From Gammaproteobacteria bacterium (GTDB lineage: Bacteria; Pseudomonadota; Gammaproteobacteria; DSM-16500): 64,000 nt of DNA. The position numbers were made by a program, and so were the translations under genes. The notes below the pieces were generated by a model, which saw only the letters and a program-made list of their open reading frames with translations, was not told the DNA's origin and did not search any database. The stretch is from assembly GCA_021324305.1 (NCBI GenBank), contig JAJPJI010000037.1:1-64000 (forward strand), written 5' to 3'. Positions 17,116 to 26,267 of the stretch are shown here, piece after piece. Positions within the stretch are counted from its first letter, which is position 1. Each line of letters begins with the position of its first letter.

Positions 17116-18306
17116 ATGAACTCGAAAAAAGTATTATTTCCAATCCTCTTGTTTGTAGGATGCTCTGCTCAGATAGCATCGGATATTTATTCTCCGAGCT
17201 TGCCTGCGATAGCAGTGGATTTAAATACTTCAATTTCCCATGCGCAATTTAGCATGGCTATCTATATGCTTGGCCTTGCTATTTCTCAGCTATTTTATGG
17301 CCCTCTCTCAGAAGGATTGGGAAGAAAAACTCCATTGATAGTGGGATTGTCTATCCTATTGTTTGGAAATTTAATCAGTCTATTTGCACCAACAATATCA
17401 ATATTAATTCTAGGACGCTTAATTCAAGGGTGTGGCGCAGGCGCTTGTTCTGCCTTATGGCGTTCTATTTTTAGAGATACCTTTGAAGGTGCTGAACTTG
17501 CAAAATATGGGGCATATTTTTCCATCTTTGTAACATTTATCGTGCCTGCTACTCCAGCATTAGGAGGGTATTTACAGGAATATTTCAATTGGCGAGCAAG
17601 CTTTATGTTTTTGGCAATTTATTGCCTATGTACTATCGCAATGGTTTTAATGTGGCTAAAAGAAACAAGTCTGCATCATCACCTGGAGAGATTGAAATCA
17701 AAATTTATTATTACATCATTTAAACATATAGTTTCAAGCCCGGTATTTATGGGGTACACACTTTGTACTTTTTTATGTTATGGGGCATTTTTCTCATGGT
17801 TTGCAGCAGGCCCAGTATTATTAATTGATGTAGTTGGTATAAGCCCAATTGAGTTTGGTTGGATTACTTTGCTCGGTGGCGGAATTGCTACAGCATTTGG
17901 TGGATGGATTAATGGGAGATTAGTGGCAAAACTAGGAACTCATAACATGCTCCGGACAGGTTTTATCATTATGCTTATTGCAGGCACCTTGTTGCTAATA
18001 GGTAAATATTTATTTGGTATTAACACACTTGTTATCGTCTCACCTATGATATTTTTTTATTTTGGCGTTACATTTATCTGGCCTAGCGCATTTGCAGGTG
18101 CATTTGGTCCGTTTGGAAAAATGGCAGGTTATGCAGGCGCCTTATATGGGTTCATGCAAATTAGTGGCGCCGCAGCAATTGGTACAATTGTTTCCTATCT
18201 TCCACATCAAAATCAAATTCCACTAGCATGGGTATTCATTGTAAGTTCCATTTTAGCATGGATAGTTTTTGAAAAGATTGTTCGAAAAAATGAAACAAAA
18301 ATATAA
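17116..18306 (+). CDS. MFS multidrug exporter (Bcr/CflA family)
   Basis: A 396-residue, twelve-segment major facilitator of the Bcr/CflA drug-resistance group. The N-terminus SDIYSPSLPAIAVDL and the motif-A loop YGPLSEGLGRKTPLIVGL are diagnostic. RLIQGCGAGACSALWR (TM4, with the conserved arginine) and PALGGYLQEYFNWRASF (motif C region) follow. An in-frame TTG at 17071 lies inside the operator, so the ATG at 17116 is preferred. The 3' end overlaps the IS30 transposase frame by 17 bp, so the last residues may come from insertion-element sequence. Likely controlled by the divergent TetR. Confidence 0.9.
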   Translation: MNSKKVLFPILLFVGCSAQIASDIYSPSLPAIAVDLNTSISHAQFSMAIYMLGLAISQLFYGPLSEGLGRKTPLIVGLSILLFGNLISLFAPTISILILGRLIQGCGAGACSALWRSIFRDTFEGAELAKYGAYFSIFVTFIVPATPALGGYLQEYFNWRASFMFLAIYCLCTIAMVLMWLKETSLHHHLERLKSKFIITSFKHIVSSPVFMGYTLCTFLCYGAFFSWFAAGPVLLIDVVGISPIEFGWITLLGGGIATAFGGWINGRLVAKLGTHNMLRTGFIIMLIAGTLLLIGKYLFGINTLVIVSPMIFFYFGVTFIWPSAFAGAFGPFGKMAGYAGALYGFMQISGAAAIGTIVSYLPHQNQIPLAWVFIVSSILAWIVFEKIVRKNETKI

Positions 18307-19276
18307 GCATTTAACTGATAAAGATCGTATTTTTCTACGCATAATGCTAGAAGAGCATTATCCTAAAAATAAAATTGCTGAAATACTAGGAGTTGATCGT
18401 TCAACAATTTATCGCGAATTAAAGCGGAATTGTTTTAAGCATTGGCGTACTAAAATTGATATATACTGGAGTGATACTGCACATCAAAAATATTTTGATC
18501 GACGTAAAAGAAAATCAAAATTGGACACGGATAAAAATTTAAAAGATTATGTACATTCAAAATTAAAAGCAGGGTGGTCGCCTTGGCAAATCGAAGGTCG
18601 CTTAAAAGCAGAAAATGAAGGTCAATGTGTGATTTCACACGAAACGATTTACCGTTATATTTATAGTGATTATGGCATTCGTAATGTTTTCTACCAAAAG
18701 CTTCGCCGAAAGCATTTTTGGCGTATAAAACGCAATTCAAGAAATCCGAGAGTTCCTAAAGAAATGCTTATTCATAATCGCCCTGATGTAATTAATAAAC
18801 GTGAAGATTTTGGTCATTGGGAAGGTGATTTAATGATGTTTAAGCAAGGTATAAAAAGTAACTTGATTACATTGAGGGAGCGTAAATCTCGTTTTATTGT
18901 GGCTATTAAAAATCTAAATAAAACTGCTAGCGGTACAGCATTAACATTAATCAGTACTGTCAAAAATATAAAAAAACATATTAAGTCGATAACATTCGAT
19001 CAAGGTTCTGAATTTAACAAATATCAGTGGATAAAAGATTGTATTAATACTGATATATATTTTTGTAAACCAGCATCACCATATCAAAAAGGTGCTGTTG
19101 AAAATGGGAATGGCGTAATAAGAGCTGAATTACCACGAGATTATGATGTGGCCAAGCTAAAGCAAAAGCACATCGCGGAAATAATCAGAGAAATTAACAA
19201 TCGGCCACTAAAATGCTTGGGCTATAAAACTCCACAAGAAGTATTTACGAAGTACGTTAACAAGCAAGAAGTGTGA
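18290..19276 (+). mobile_element. IS30 family transposase
   Basis: A 328-residue transposase. The N-terminus is an IS30-type HTH (KHLTDKDRIFLRIMLEEH; IAEILGVDRSTIYRELKRN). The middle has GWSPWQIEGRLKAE and SHETIYRYIY. The DDE catalytic core appears as DFGHWEGDLM (first Asp), TFDQGSEF (second Asp) and SPYQKGAVENGNGVIR (Glu). All three acidic residues are present, so it may be active. The ATG at 18290 lies inside the end of the MFS gene, leaving no normal left end; I found no convincing terminal inverted repeats at either side. It may be an element whose left end was lost. Confidence 0.88.
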
Positions 19277-19387
19277 CTTTTTAGTTTTTGTAAGGAATAG
19301 ACTTATCCACAGTTTAGAAATCACCTGATGAATAAATCAAAAGCTTATCGTTAATAATGGTGCACTTCACGCGAGACACTGGTCCAC

Positions 19388-19429
19388 TTATTATATTTCC
19401 AGTAAATTTCCTTACTGGAAATATAATAA
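19388..19429. repeat. Perfect 18-bp inverted repeat with 6-nt spacer
   Basis: The left arm TTATTATATTTCCAGTAA at 19388-19405 and right arm at 19412-19429 are exact reverse complements, 18 of 18, separated by ATTTCC. It lies 111 bp after the IS30 transposase. There is no T-run beyond either arm, so it is not a typical terminator. Possibilities are abutted ends of a mobile element, a target palindrome (IS30 elements favour palindromic targets) or a large operator. Confidence 0.75.
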
Positions 19430-19560
19430 AAAGAGTTACGTGGCTTCAACCAATTTTCTGCAACTTTATGAATAGTCTGATTAATTTTCCGATCATACTC
19501 ATGCAGGCAGCTGTGTTAAACTTTATAATAGATACAATACTCCTTGCGAGGTAGTTTCTT

Positions 19561-20856
19561 ATGAAAACACGTCCCGTTTTTATTTCTGCAAGCGCCCGTA
19601 CACCTTTTGTCAAATCACTCACGACATACGCGGATATATCCACTCAGGAATTAATGACTGCGGCACTTGAAGCACTGGTAACAAAATTGCGCCTCGAAGG
19701 GAAAATTATAGATGATGTCGGCCTTGGTGCAGTAATTAACAATTCTCTCAACTGGAACCTGGCACGGGAATGCGTACTCGGAACTAAACTCGATCCGCAT
19801 ACGCCCGCGTATACATTGCAGCGCGCCTGCGGCACCAGTCTGGAAACAACCCTGCAACTGGCTCTCAAGATATCCAATTTTCAGTGCGAAACCGGCATTG
19901 CTGGCGGAGTCGATACCAATAGCGACATGCCTATCATGATTCAAAAATCACTCGCACAAAAATTATTGGCCTTACGCAATGCCTCGAGTTTTACCGAGAA
20001 AATGAAAGCCATCACCTCCTTACGCCCTGCTGATCTCAAACCGCTCTATCCTGCTGTTACCGAACCTCGCACAGGCTTATCCATGGGCGAGCATTGTGAA
20101 AAAATGGTCAAAGAATGGAAAATCACCCGTGATGAACAAGACCAGCTGGCTCTGCTCAGTCATCAGAATGGCGTCAAAGCATATGACGAAGGATTTTATG
20201 ATGATCTGGTCATCGAATTTAAAGGATTGAAACGCGATGGAACATTACGCAGCGATACATCGCTGGAAAAATTATCCAAACTAAAAACCGTCTTCGATAC
20301 CTCAGAGCTTGGCACTCTTACTGCCGGCAATAGCAGCCCGCTTACAGACGGCGCCGCAGCGGTTTTTCTTGTCTCTGAAGAAGCAGCCAAAGAATCCAAT
20401 TATCCAATTTTAGCGCGATTCGTTGATGCCCAGGTTGCAGCAATCGATTTTGTCCATGGTGATGGATTATTGATGGCACCCACCATAGCCGTCAGTGAAT
20501 TATTAAAGAGAAATAAACTATCACTGCAGGATTTTGATATTTACGAAATTCATGAAGCCTTTGCTGGACAGGTGCTTTGCACCTTGAAGGCATGGGAATC
20601 AGCAGACTATTGCAAACGTGTTCTAAAGCTGGATGCTCCACTTGGCACTATTGACAGAACCAAAATAAACATTAAAGGTGGAAGTGTTGCATTGGGCCAT
20701 CCTTTTGCTGCAACTGGCGCCCGCATTGTTGGCTCACTGGCCAAGATGTTAAAGCAAAATGGCAAAGGCAGAGGCTTGATTTCAATATGCACAGCAGGCG
20801 GCATGGGGGTCGCGGCCATACTTGAAGCAGTATATGGTTCTCTTCTCTCAGTCTGA
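19561..20856 (+). CDS. Thiolase (FadI-like acetyl-CoA C-acyltransferase)
   Basis: A 431-residue thiolase catalysing the last step of fatty-acid beta-oxidation or acetoacetyl-CoA formation. The nucleophile is C90 (LQRACGTS). The second half has EIHEAFAGQ (catalytic His), GGSVALGHPFAATGARI (His) and CTAGGMGVA (second Cys). Length and the SMGEHCEKMVKEW block are FadI-like. No fadJ-type partner is next to it, so it stands alone here. Its last 250 bp are also open on the opposite strand, where the Rho-like gene runs through. Confidence 0.92.
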   Translation: MKTRPVFISASARTPFVKSLTTYADISTQELMTAALEALVTKLRLEGKIIDDVGLGAVINNSLNWNLARECVLGTKLDPHTPAYTLQRACGTSLETTLQLALKISNFQCETGIAGGVDTNSDMPIMIQKSLAQKLLALRNASSFTEKMKAITSLRPADLKPLYPAVTEPRTGLSMGEHCEKMVKEWKITRDEQDQLALLSHQNGVKAYDEGFYDDLVIEFKGLKRDGTLRSDTSLEKLSKLKTVFDTSELGTLTAGNSSPLTDGAAAVFLVSEEAAKESNYPILARFVDAQVAAIDFVHGDGLLMAPTIAVSELLKRNKLSLQDFDIYEIHEAFAGQVLCTLKAWESADYCKRVLKLDAPLGTIDRTKINIKGGSVALGHPFAATGARIVGSLAKMLKQNGKGRGLISICTAGGMGVAAILEAVYGSLLSV

Positions 20857-21737
20857 TACTGCCTGTTCCAGAACATGGTCGTACCTGTTGAGGCTTTTGC
20901 GGTGGCTACATTTTCATAGATTAGTGTATAAAGCGCACAAAGCGCTGCGCGATTATCGGCATCATCCACATCGCGGAGATACGCCCGGCCAAGCTGGTCA
21001 AAAATCATGAACATCACTTCGGCAGATAATGTCGCAAGATAATTGTTTTGTTCTTCATTATTACTCTGTAAATTACCCCTTGAAAGATATGCAACCTGTA
21101 CTGCAAATTCCATTCCTTTTTTGACCGATGAAAAATTATGTGAGAAAAATGAAACATCATGATCAAACCGGGAAAATTGTTTGAATAAATAATCATAAAA
21201 TATTTTGTTAAATATTTTATTGAAATTTGCGTCAGGCAATGATGCACAATCAATATAATTCATGCCCAAATCAGCAGACAGATTAATCACCTCTTCTTTT
21301 TTGACTATTTCTCTTTCCTGTGTTTCACTGTGCAGACCGATGAGAAAAACTCTCGCTCGAGGTATGTTTTTTCTAAATTCAGGATACCATGCCTCCTGGA
21401 CATTCATCAAAGCATATGGATCTTCATATGAAAAAAGTAAAATAAGAATGTCAGTCCCATGATAGGCAAGCTGCATCAACCTTGAATATTGCTGTTCACC
21501 ATCTGAAGCCCACAAGGCGATATTCATTGTCTTGCCTTCAAAATCAAATGGAACATTCAGGTTTTCAGAAACAACCGGCATATAATCAATATCAATCTTT
21601 TCAGGATGTTTGTATCTTTCTATGAAATAGGCTTGTGTATAGGTTTCATCATTCAATTTGATAGTGTCTCCAACGATCAGACACTTAAAATCGGATCGCT
21701 TCAGTGTGAACTGAACTGATTTCTGCTTTCTCAACAT
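20607..21737 (-). CDS. Rho-GTPase-like protein with degenerate G motifs
   Basis: A 376-codon frame whose residues about 15-180 align by eye with a Rho/Ras small GTPase. FKCLIVGD stands where the P-loop strand begins, then IALWASDGEQQYSRL replaces LWDTAGQEDYDRL, followed by YHGTDILILLFSYEDPYALMNV, AWYPEFRKNIPRARVFLIG and NYIDCASL (the SA-motif strand). The key nucleotide residues are gone: the P-loop GKT is KLNDET, DTAG is ASDG, and TKxD is LHSE. It is thus probably a pseudo-GTPase. Residues about 190-290 are helical and unknown. From about residue 294 the frame lies antisense to the thiolase 3' end, so the original stop was probably lost. A bacterial effector mimicking host Rho is the attractive reading; inference only. 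Confidence 0.62.
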   Translation of the reverse strand: MLRKQKSVQFTLKRSDFKCLIVGDTIKLNDETYTQAYFIERYKHPEKIDIDYMPVVSENLNVPFDFEGKTMNIALWASDGEQQYSRLMQLAYHGTDILILLFSYEDPYALMNVQEAWYPEFRKNIPRARVFLIGLHSETQEREIVKKEEVINLSADLGMNYIDCASLPDANFNKIFNKIFYDYLFKQFSRFDHDVSFFSHNFSSVKKGMEFAVQVAYLSRGNLQSNNEEQNNYLATLSAEVMFMIFDQLGRAYLRDVDDADNRAALCALYTLIYENVATAKASTGTTMFWNRQYQTERREPYTASSMAATPMPPAVHIEIKPLPLPFCFNILASEPTMRAPVAAKGWPNATLPPLMFILVLSIVPSGASSFRTRLQ

Positions 21738-21812
21738 TGATTTCTCATTTTTTTAATAATTATCATCACGAGACGCATTATAAATGAATGCCTATGTCTG
21801 TCAAAATGAGAA

Positions 21813-22541
21813 TTAATTTAAAAATGCAGACTGGTTTAACCATTTTTTATCTGGATAATATGCAACCACTAAGACTTTGTTTTTGATCGTATTGATTAAG
21901 GACCCAATGATAGCTGGACTGACTGCCCAACAACCCCAGCTGCGCCCGATTTTTCCGGTTTTAGCAATTGCTTCGCTAACATATTCAGCGCCATGAAACA
22001 CTATACTGCGTTTGTATGCATTATCATTAAAGCCTGATTCCAACCCTTGAACATGAAGTGACTCCCCATGCTTACCATTGTAAATATCGCTGGTCACAAA
22101 AACGCCCAGACTGGATTTTAAACTTTCCGGGTTATTTGAAAATGAAGATGAATTGACATCACCGCTATTTTTACCATGCGCCACCCACGTATTGAATAGT
22201 ACTTTTTTTCTTATCGTATCAATTACCCAGAGACGACGTTCTGATGAAGGTTTTGAATAATCGACAATTGTCAAAAATGGATTACTGGTGATGCCTTTAT
22301 TCTCGGCATGTTGATAGGCAATCAAACTCAATCTGAGCACATTTCGATTCAGATTTGACACTTGTGATTCAATGGCATTGATTTCATCATTTATCCAGCC
22401 GGAATCAGTTGAATCCACACTGATAATTGTGTCGATGGATGATCCTGGTTTAGAAAATGAATTCCGGTACGTAATAGGTAAAATGATTCCCAGACTGGCG
22501 ATGCTGATTATTAAAATACCCAAAAGATACTTAACCTTCAT
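21813..22541 (-). CDS. L,D-transpeptidase-like murein protein (YkuD_2 type)
   Basis: A 242-residue protein with an N-terminal membrane anchor or signal (about 5-26). It matches the 'murein L,D-transpeptidase catalytic domain' family: FLTIVDYSKPSSERRLWVID, then VAHGKNSG, SSLGVFVTSDIYNGKHG, and the catalytic block VFHGAEYVS...GRSWGCWAVSP, where the cysteine of SWGCW is the nucleophile and the HGA histidine assists. Acts in the periplasm on peptidoglycan peptides, probably for 3-3 crosslinks or lipoprotein attachment; the exact reaction of this subgroup is little known. GAGGATTCAAC precedes the ATG. Confidence 0.85.
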   Translation of the reverse strand: MKVKYLLGILIISIASLGIILPITYRNSFSKPGSSIDTIISVDSTDSGWINDEINAIESQVSNLNRNVLRLSLIAYQHAENKGITSNPFLTIVDYSKPSSERRLWVIDTIRKKVLFNTWVAHGKNSGDVNSSSFSNNPESLKSSLGVFVTSDIYNGKHGESLHVQGLESGFNDNAYKRSIVFHGAEYVSEAIAKTGKIGRSWGCWAVSPAIIGSLINTIKNKVLVVAYYPDKKWLNQSAFLN

Positions 22542-22785
22542 GTTGAATCCTCGTAGTTTCTGGTTATATCAAGGAACCTTCTTTGATTCCACAATAGATT
22601 GATTCATGAAAAGAGTGAGTAGTTTAAATAATCCAGATTAAGCCAGCCTTAAATAGTGAGTAATTTTTGATCAGTATATAAAATTGCCATTAATAAACAA
22701 TTGGTTGCGCCACATACTGAGTGATCATCCTCAATATTGCCGTAGATATCACGCCTCATTCCGCAATGATACAAATAATTCCTAC

Positions 22786-24042
22786 TTATAATTGCGCAGT
22801 ATATCTGACATTAAGCGATTCGCTTTTAGAGGAATTAACAGATGCCTTGATTTCATTAACGCTCAATTTAAGGCTGTCATCTATTACTGCATCATGCGGT
22901 TGTTCGAAATATTGAGAAACAGCTTTTGATCCATCGATCATGATTTCCATCTGTTTATCATCATTGATGCCAAAATCTAACAGTTCTATCTTCCTCTGGA
23001 TTTCGATGACCCGGTCATTTCTGGGATCCAGCGTATTATCATCTTTAGTGAGCGCGCCGTTTAACAACGCCTTACCAGTACTGACAATGTCTTTGGCAAA
23101 AAATGGCTCTGCACTATCCGAGTTCACCAAAGAAAAGATCAACGTGTGCGGATTATGCTGCCGATCTACAATGACACGATTTTTCATGGCCAAACGGCGA
23201 TTTTCATAATCGTACATTTCACGTGAATATCGTATTCCGCCATGAAAATATCCGGAATCATCGTTTGTATGAAATTTCCGCATATATTTAGGATAGTCAA
23301 AAATTCCAGACGCAAGATTATCTTTCCAACCACCATCAACACAATCATAACCATCGATTTTCATACTGCGAAACAAAGGTAATGCGGCTGTTGATGCGCG
23401 AATGGCAGCTGCAACCGACGCTTTGGGTGTAGTCTCATATGAATAGATTTTTTTTACTGTAGTAGGCTGAGGCTTGGAATTGATTAATTGACCAGCAACC
23501 ACATAAAGATCTTTGTAGCCTGCTCTTTTAAGGTCTTGAAACGTTATTTTTTCAGGATCACTCCGTCCAGTTACATCTTGTAATAATTGCAGGACATGGG
23601 TGTAAATTAAATCACCCTTATAGGCATAATGTTTTTTCTCCCATAAAACACGCTTTCCCACTTCCCATGGTGTGCCAGGATCTTTAAGTTTTTTAAAATC
23701 AATTGAAGAAAGCCGTTCCAGCATTTGCTGAGGTGTCAGTTTCAAACAAACGGCCAAGGCAGCGACAGCGCCGATAGATGTCCCGGCAGCGCGCCTGATG
23801 TTATCAAAATTAAAACCAGGAATCTGGGCCATCCGCCACAATGCTCCAGCATATGCGAGACCCGCTGCTCCCCCGCCTCCAAACACCAGATTTTGAACTT
23901 CTTCCGGTAATAATTTGACAAGCTTATCAACATCATCGGCTATATTAACATGTTCGTTTAAATCATCTGTGCTTGATTTGACATATTCATCCAGCCTGAA
24001 GCTATCAGATGAATTATCTGGATATGGTCTGCCGGCAAACAT
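22786..24042 (-). CDS. Patatin-like phospholipase
   Basis: A 418-residue patatin-family acyl hydrolase. The oxyanion-hole motif FGGGGAAGLAYAGAL (about 54-68), nucleophile S89 in GTSIGA and the catalytic D236 in VDGGWKDN form a complete Ser-Asp dyad. It has no signal peptide; about 45 hydrophilic residues precede the domain. Patatins of intracellular pathogens (for example VipD and ExoU) are secreted and cleave host membrane lipids, but many others work inside the bacterium. Effector role is inference from the neighbourhood; hydrolase assignment is firm. Confidence 0.88.
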   Translation of the reverse strand: MFAGRPYPDNSSDSFRLDEYVKSSTDDLNEHVNIADDVDKLVKLLPEEVQNLVFGGGGAAGLAYAGALWRMAQIPGFNFDNIRRAAGTSIGAVAALAVCLKLTPQQMLERLSSIDFKKLKDPGTPWEVGKRVLWEKKHYAYKGDLIYTHVLQLLQDVTGRSDPEKITFQDLKRAGYKDLYVVAGQLINSKPQPTTVKKIYSYETTPKASVAAAIRASTAALPLFRSMKIDGYDCVDGGWKDNLASGIFDYPKYMRKFHTNDDSGYFHGGIRYSREMYDYENRRLAMKNRVIVDRQHNPHTLIFSLVNSDSAEPFFAKDIVSTGKALLNGALTKDDNTLDPRNDRVIEIQRKIELLDFGINDDKQMEIMIDGSKAVSQYFEQPHDAVIDDSLKLSVNEIKASVNSSKSESLNVRYTAQL

Positions 24043-24472
24043 AGAATTTCCAAGTTAATGAGAAGTAAAGCCGCCAATATTGCCTTGTCACACATTAAAA
24101 AACAACAAGCAGATGGAGAGAGTAAATACTACGCTAATAAGTCCTCAATATGCTCGCCAAGTGTAGCGGAGCTCATCACTTCCAACATGGATGCTGCAAC
24201 AGAAAATTTCTTACCGCCTCAATGTTCCCTAACACATGCATTTTACAATGCCTTTTCCAGATTATTGCTAAAAAGTGTTGCTTTTACCCTGGATGGTTCA
24301 AACGTGAGATTGGATCGCAACATCTTAATTTGCAGATTCAAATCTGGATTTCTATCCGGAAATTTATCCAATTCTTTTTTTGTAGCTGCCTTATTTGCCC
24401 AGGATCATACGCAAATAAAAAAGCCACCGCATTAACGGTGGCTTTTGAAGTTTTTTAAAAAACTAATAGAGG
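24043..24472. other. 430-bp intergenic region, no convincing gene
   Basis: This lies between the patatin start and the rpsA stop. It holds the rpsA terminator at its left-facing end (24419-24446) and presumably the patatin promoter. A + strand frame of 125 codons starts at 24058, but it has no ribosome-binding site, runs into the terminator hairpin and shows no recognisable domain. Confidence 0.5.
24419..24446 (-). terminator. Rho-independent terminator of rpsA
   Basis: An 11-bp perfect stem, AAAAGCCACCG / CGGTGGCTTTT, with a 6-nt loop lies 27 bp after the rpsA stop. Read on the minus strand it ends in a run of T residues. Symmetric A/T flanks would also let it act on the other strand. Confidence 0.85.
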
Positions 24473-26227
24473 TTACTTTTCTTCACTCTCTTTGTCATCG
24501 CTGCCATTGATATGATCTTTGAACAAGTCACCAAGCGTTGTCTTCAGACCAGTTTCAGATGCTTTTTTCTTCTTACCTGCGGAAGCTGCGGTACCTGTAG
24601 CAACTTTAGCGGTCTTGGTTGCTTTCTTGACTGGCGCTTTTGTATCTTTGGCCTTTATGGAGAGCGTGACAGCGTGAATCTTTCTATCGGTGCCCATTAT
24701 CTTGGCTTCAACAGTGTCACCAACATTAAGCTTGGTACGGGCATCTTCCACTTTATCAGCAGAAATCTCGGAAGCGCGCAATACGCCACGAATGCCTTCA
24801 GCCAGCTCAACAATCGCCTGTTTCTGGTCGACTTCAACCACTTTACCAGCAACAACCGTGCCTTTTTCATTTTCAATCAGGTAATTGGCTAATGGGTCTT
24901 CAGCAAGCTGCTTCAAGCCCAACGCGATACGCTCACGTTCAACATCAATTGCGAGAATAACAGCTTCGAGCTCATCGCCTTTCTGATACTTGCGCAACGT
25001 TTCTTGTGCATCAGCTTCGCTCCAGGCAATATCTGACAGATAAATTAACCCGTCAATGCCGCCATCCAGTTCAAGGAAGATACCAAAATCAGTGATGGAC
25101 TTGATCTTGCCTTTAACGTGTTCACCTTTTTCATGATTTTCAGCAAATGCCGCCCATGGATTGGAGGTACACTGCTTGATACCCAGAGAAATACGACGAC
25201 GTTCAGCATCGACATCAAGTACCATTACTTCAACTTCCTGGCCCAGATGGATGACTTTATTTGGATTGACATTTTTGTTTGTCCAATCCATTTCTGAAAC
25301 GTGAACCAACCCTTCAATGCCTTCTTCAATTTCGACGAAGCAACCATAGTCAGTGATATTGGTTACACGGCCACTAATCTTGGAGCCGACCGGATAACGT
25401 TGACTGATATCTTGCCATGGATCGCCGCCCAATTGCTTGAGTCCCAATGAAACGCGAACATTGTCACGGTCAATTTTTAATACCTTAACCTTGATTTCAT
25501 CACCGATATTTAAAATTTCACTTGGGTGTTTGATGCGCTTCCAGGACATGTCCGTGATATGCAACAGACCATCCACACCGCCCAAATCAATAAATGCACC
25601 GTAATCGGTGAGGTTCTTGACGATACCTTTGACTTCATCACCTTCATTAATATTTTCGAGAACAGCAGCACGCTCTACATTGCTTTCAGCTTCAAGTACG
25701 GCGCGGCGGGAAACAACGATATTATTGCGTTTGGGATCAACTTTAATAACCTTGAATTCGAATTCCTTACCTTCGAAGGCTTCAGGATCACGAATTGGTT
25801 TGACGTCTACGAGTGAGCCAGGCAGAAACGCTCTGACTTTATTGATTTCTACAGTAAATCCACCCTTGACTCGGCCAACGATAACACCGCGAATAGTTTC
25901 TTTGGATTCATAGGCACGTTCCAGGTGTGACCAGGATTCAAGACGTTTTGCACGTTCGCGAGAAAGTCTTGTGCTGCCGAAGCCATCTTCAAGAACTTCA
26001 AGTGCTACTTTAACTTCATCCCCTACCTTGATTTCCAACTTGCCATTTTCATCATAAAACTGATCGATAGATATATATGATTCGGACTTCAATCCGGCAT
26101 CCACAACAACATATTTATCTTCAACGCGCTCAACTGTCGCGGAGATTATCGCTCCAGGCAACATCGGGGTATCAGTTAAACTTTTTTCAAATAATTGCGC
26201 AAAAGACTCACTCATGTTTTTAGTCAC
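24473..26227 (-). CDS. rpsA: 30S ribosomal protein S1
   Basis: A 584-codon frame with six S1/OB repeats: [20 protein letters not shown]-like first repeat, then [40 protein letters not shown] and [21 protein letters not shown]1 delivers mRNA to the 30S subunit. It begins with GTG at 26227, 7 bases after GAGGT; the family's usual start, [13 protein letters not shown], is four codons later. Length exceeds E. coli S1 (557) mainly through a Lys/Ala-rich C-terminal tail ([12 protein letters not shown]). Follows cmk as in most gammaproteobacteria. Confidence 0.97.
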   Translation of the reverse strand: MTKNMSESFAQLFEKSLTDTPMLPGAIISATVERVEDKYVVVDAGLKSESYISIDQFYDENGKLEIKVGDEVKVALEVLEDGFGSTRLSRERAKRLESWSHLERAYESKETIRGVIVGRVKGGFTVEINKVRAFLPGSLVDVKPIRDPEAFEGKEFEFKVIKVDPKRNNIVVSRRAVLEAESNVERAAVLENINEGDEVKGIVKNLTDYGAFIDLGGVDGLLHITDMSWKRIKHPSEILNIGDEIKVKVLKIDRDNVRVSLGLKQLGGDPWQDISQRYPVGSKISGRVTNITDYGCFVEIEEGIEGLVHVSEMDWTNKNVNPNKVIHLGQEVEVMVLDVDAERRRISLGIKQCTSNPWAAFAENHEKGEHVKGKIKSITDFGIFLELDGGIDGLIYLSDIAWSEADAQETLRKYQKGDELEAVILAIDVERERIALGLKQLAEDPLANYLIENEKGTVVAGKVVEVDQKQAIVELAEGIRGVLRASEISADKVEDARTKLNVGDTVEAKIMGTDRKIHAVTLSIKAKDTKAPVKKATKTAKVATGTAASAGKKKKASETGLKTTLGDLFKDHINGSDDKESEEK

Positions 26228-26267
26228 TAGAACTACCTCAAAACTACAACGGTTAATGTTAATATTC

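Noticed and set aside
19303-19311. TTATCCACA, a perfect DnaA box
   Set aside because: It is single, with no cluster, no AT-rich unwinding array and no dnaA/dnaN or gyrB neighbour; one 9-mer is expected by chance.
18230-19400. Terminal inverted repeats of the IS30 element
   Set aside because: I compared sequence before 18290 with sequence after 19276 and found no convincing matching ends; the 18-bp dyad at 19388 has both arms on one side.
24058-24435. 125-codon frame on the + strand between patatin and rpsA
   Set aside because: No ribosome-binding site, no recognisable domain, and it runs into the rpsA terminator hairpin.
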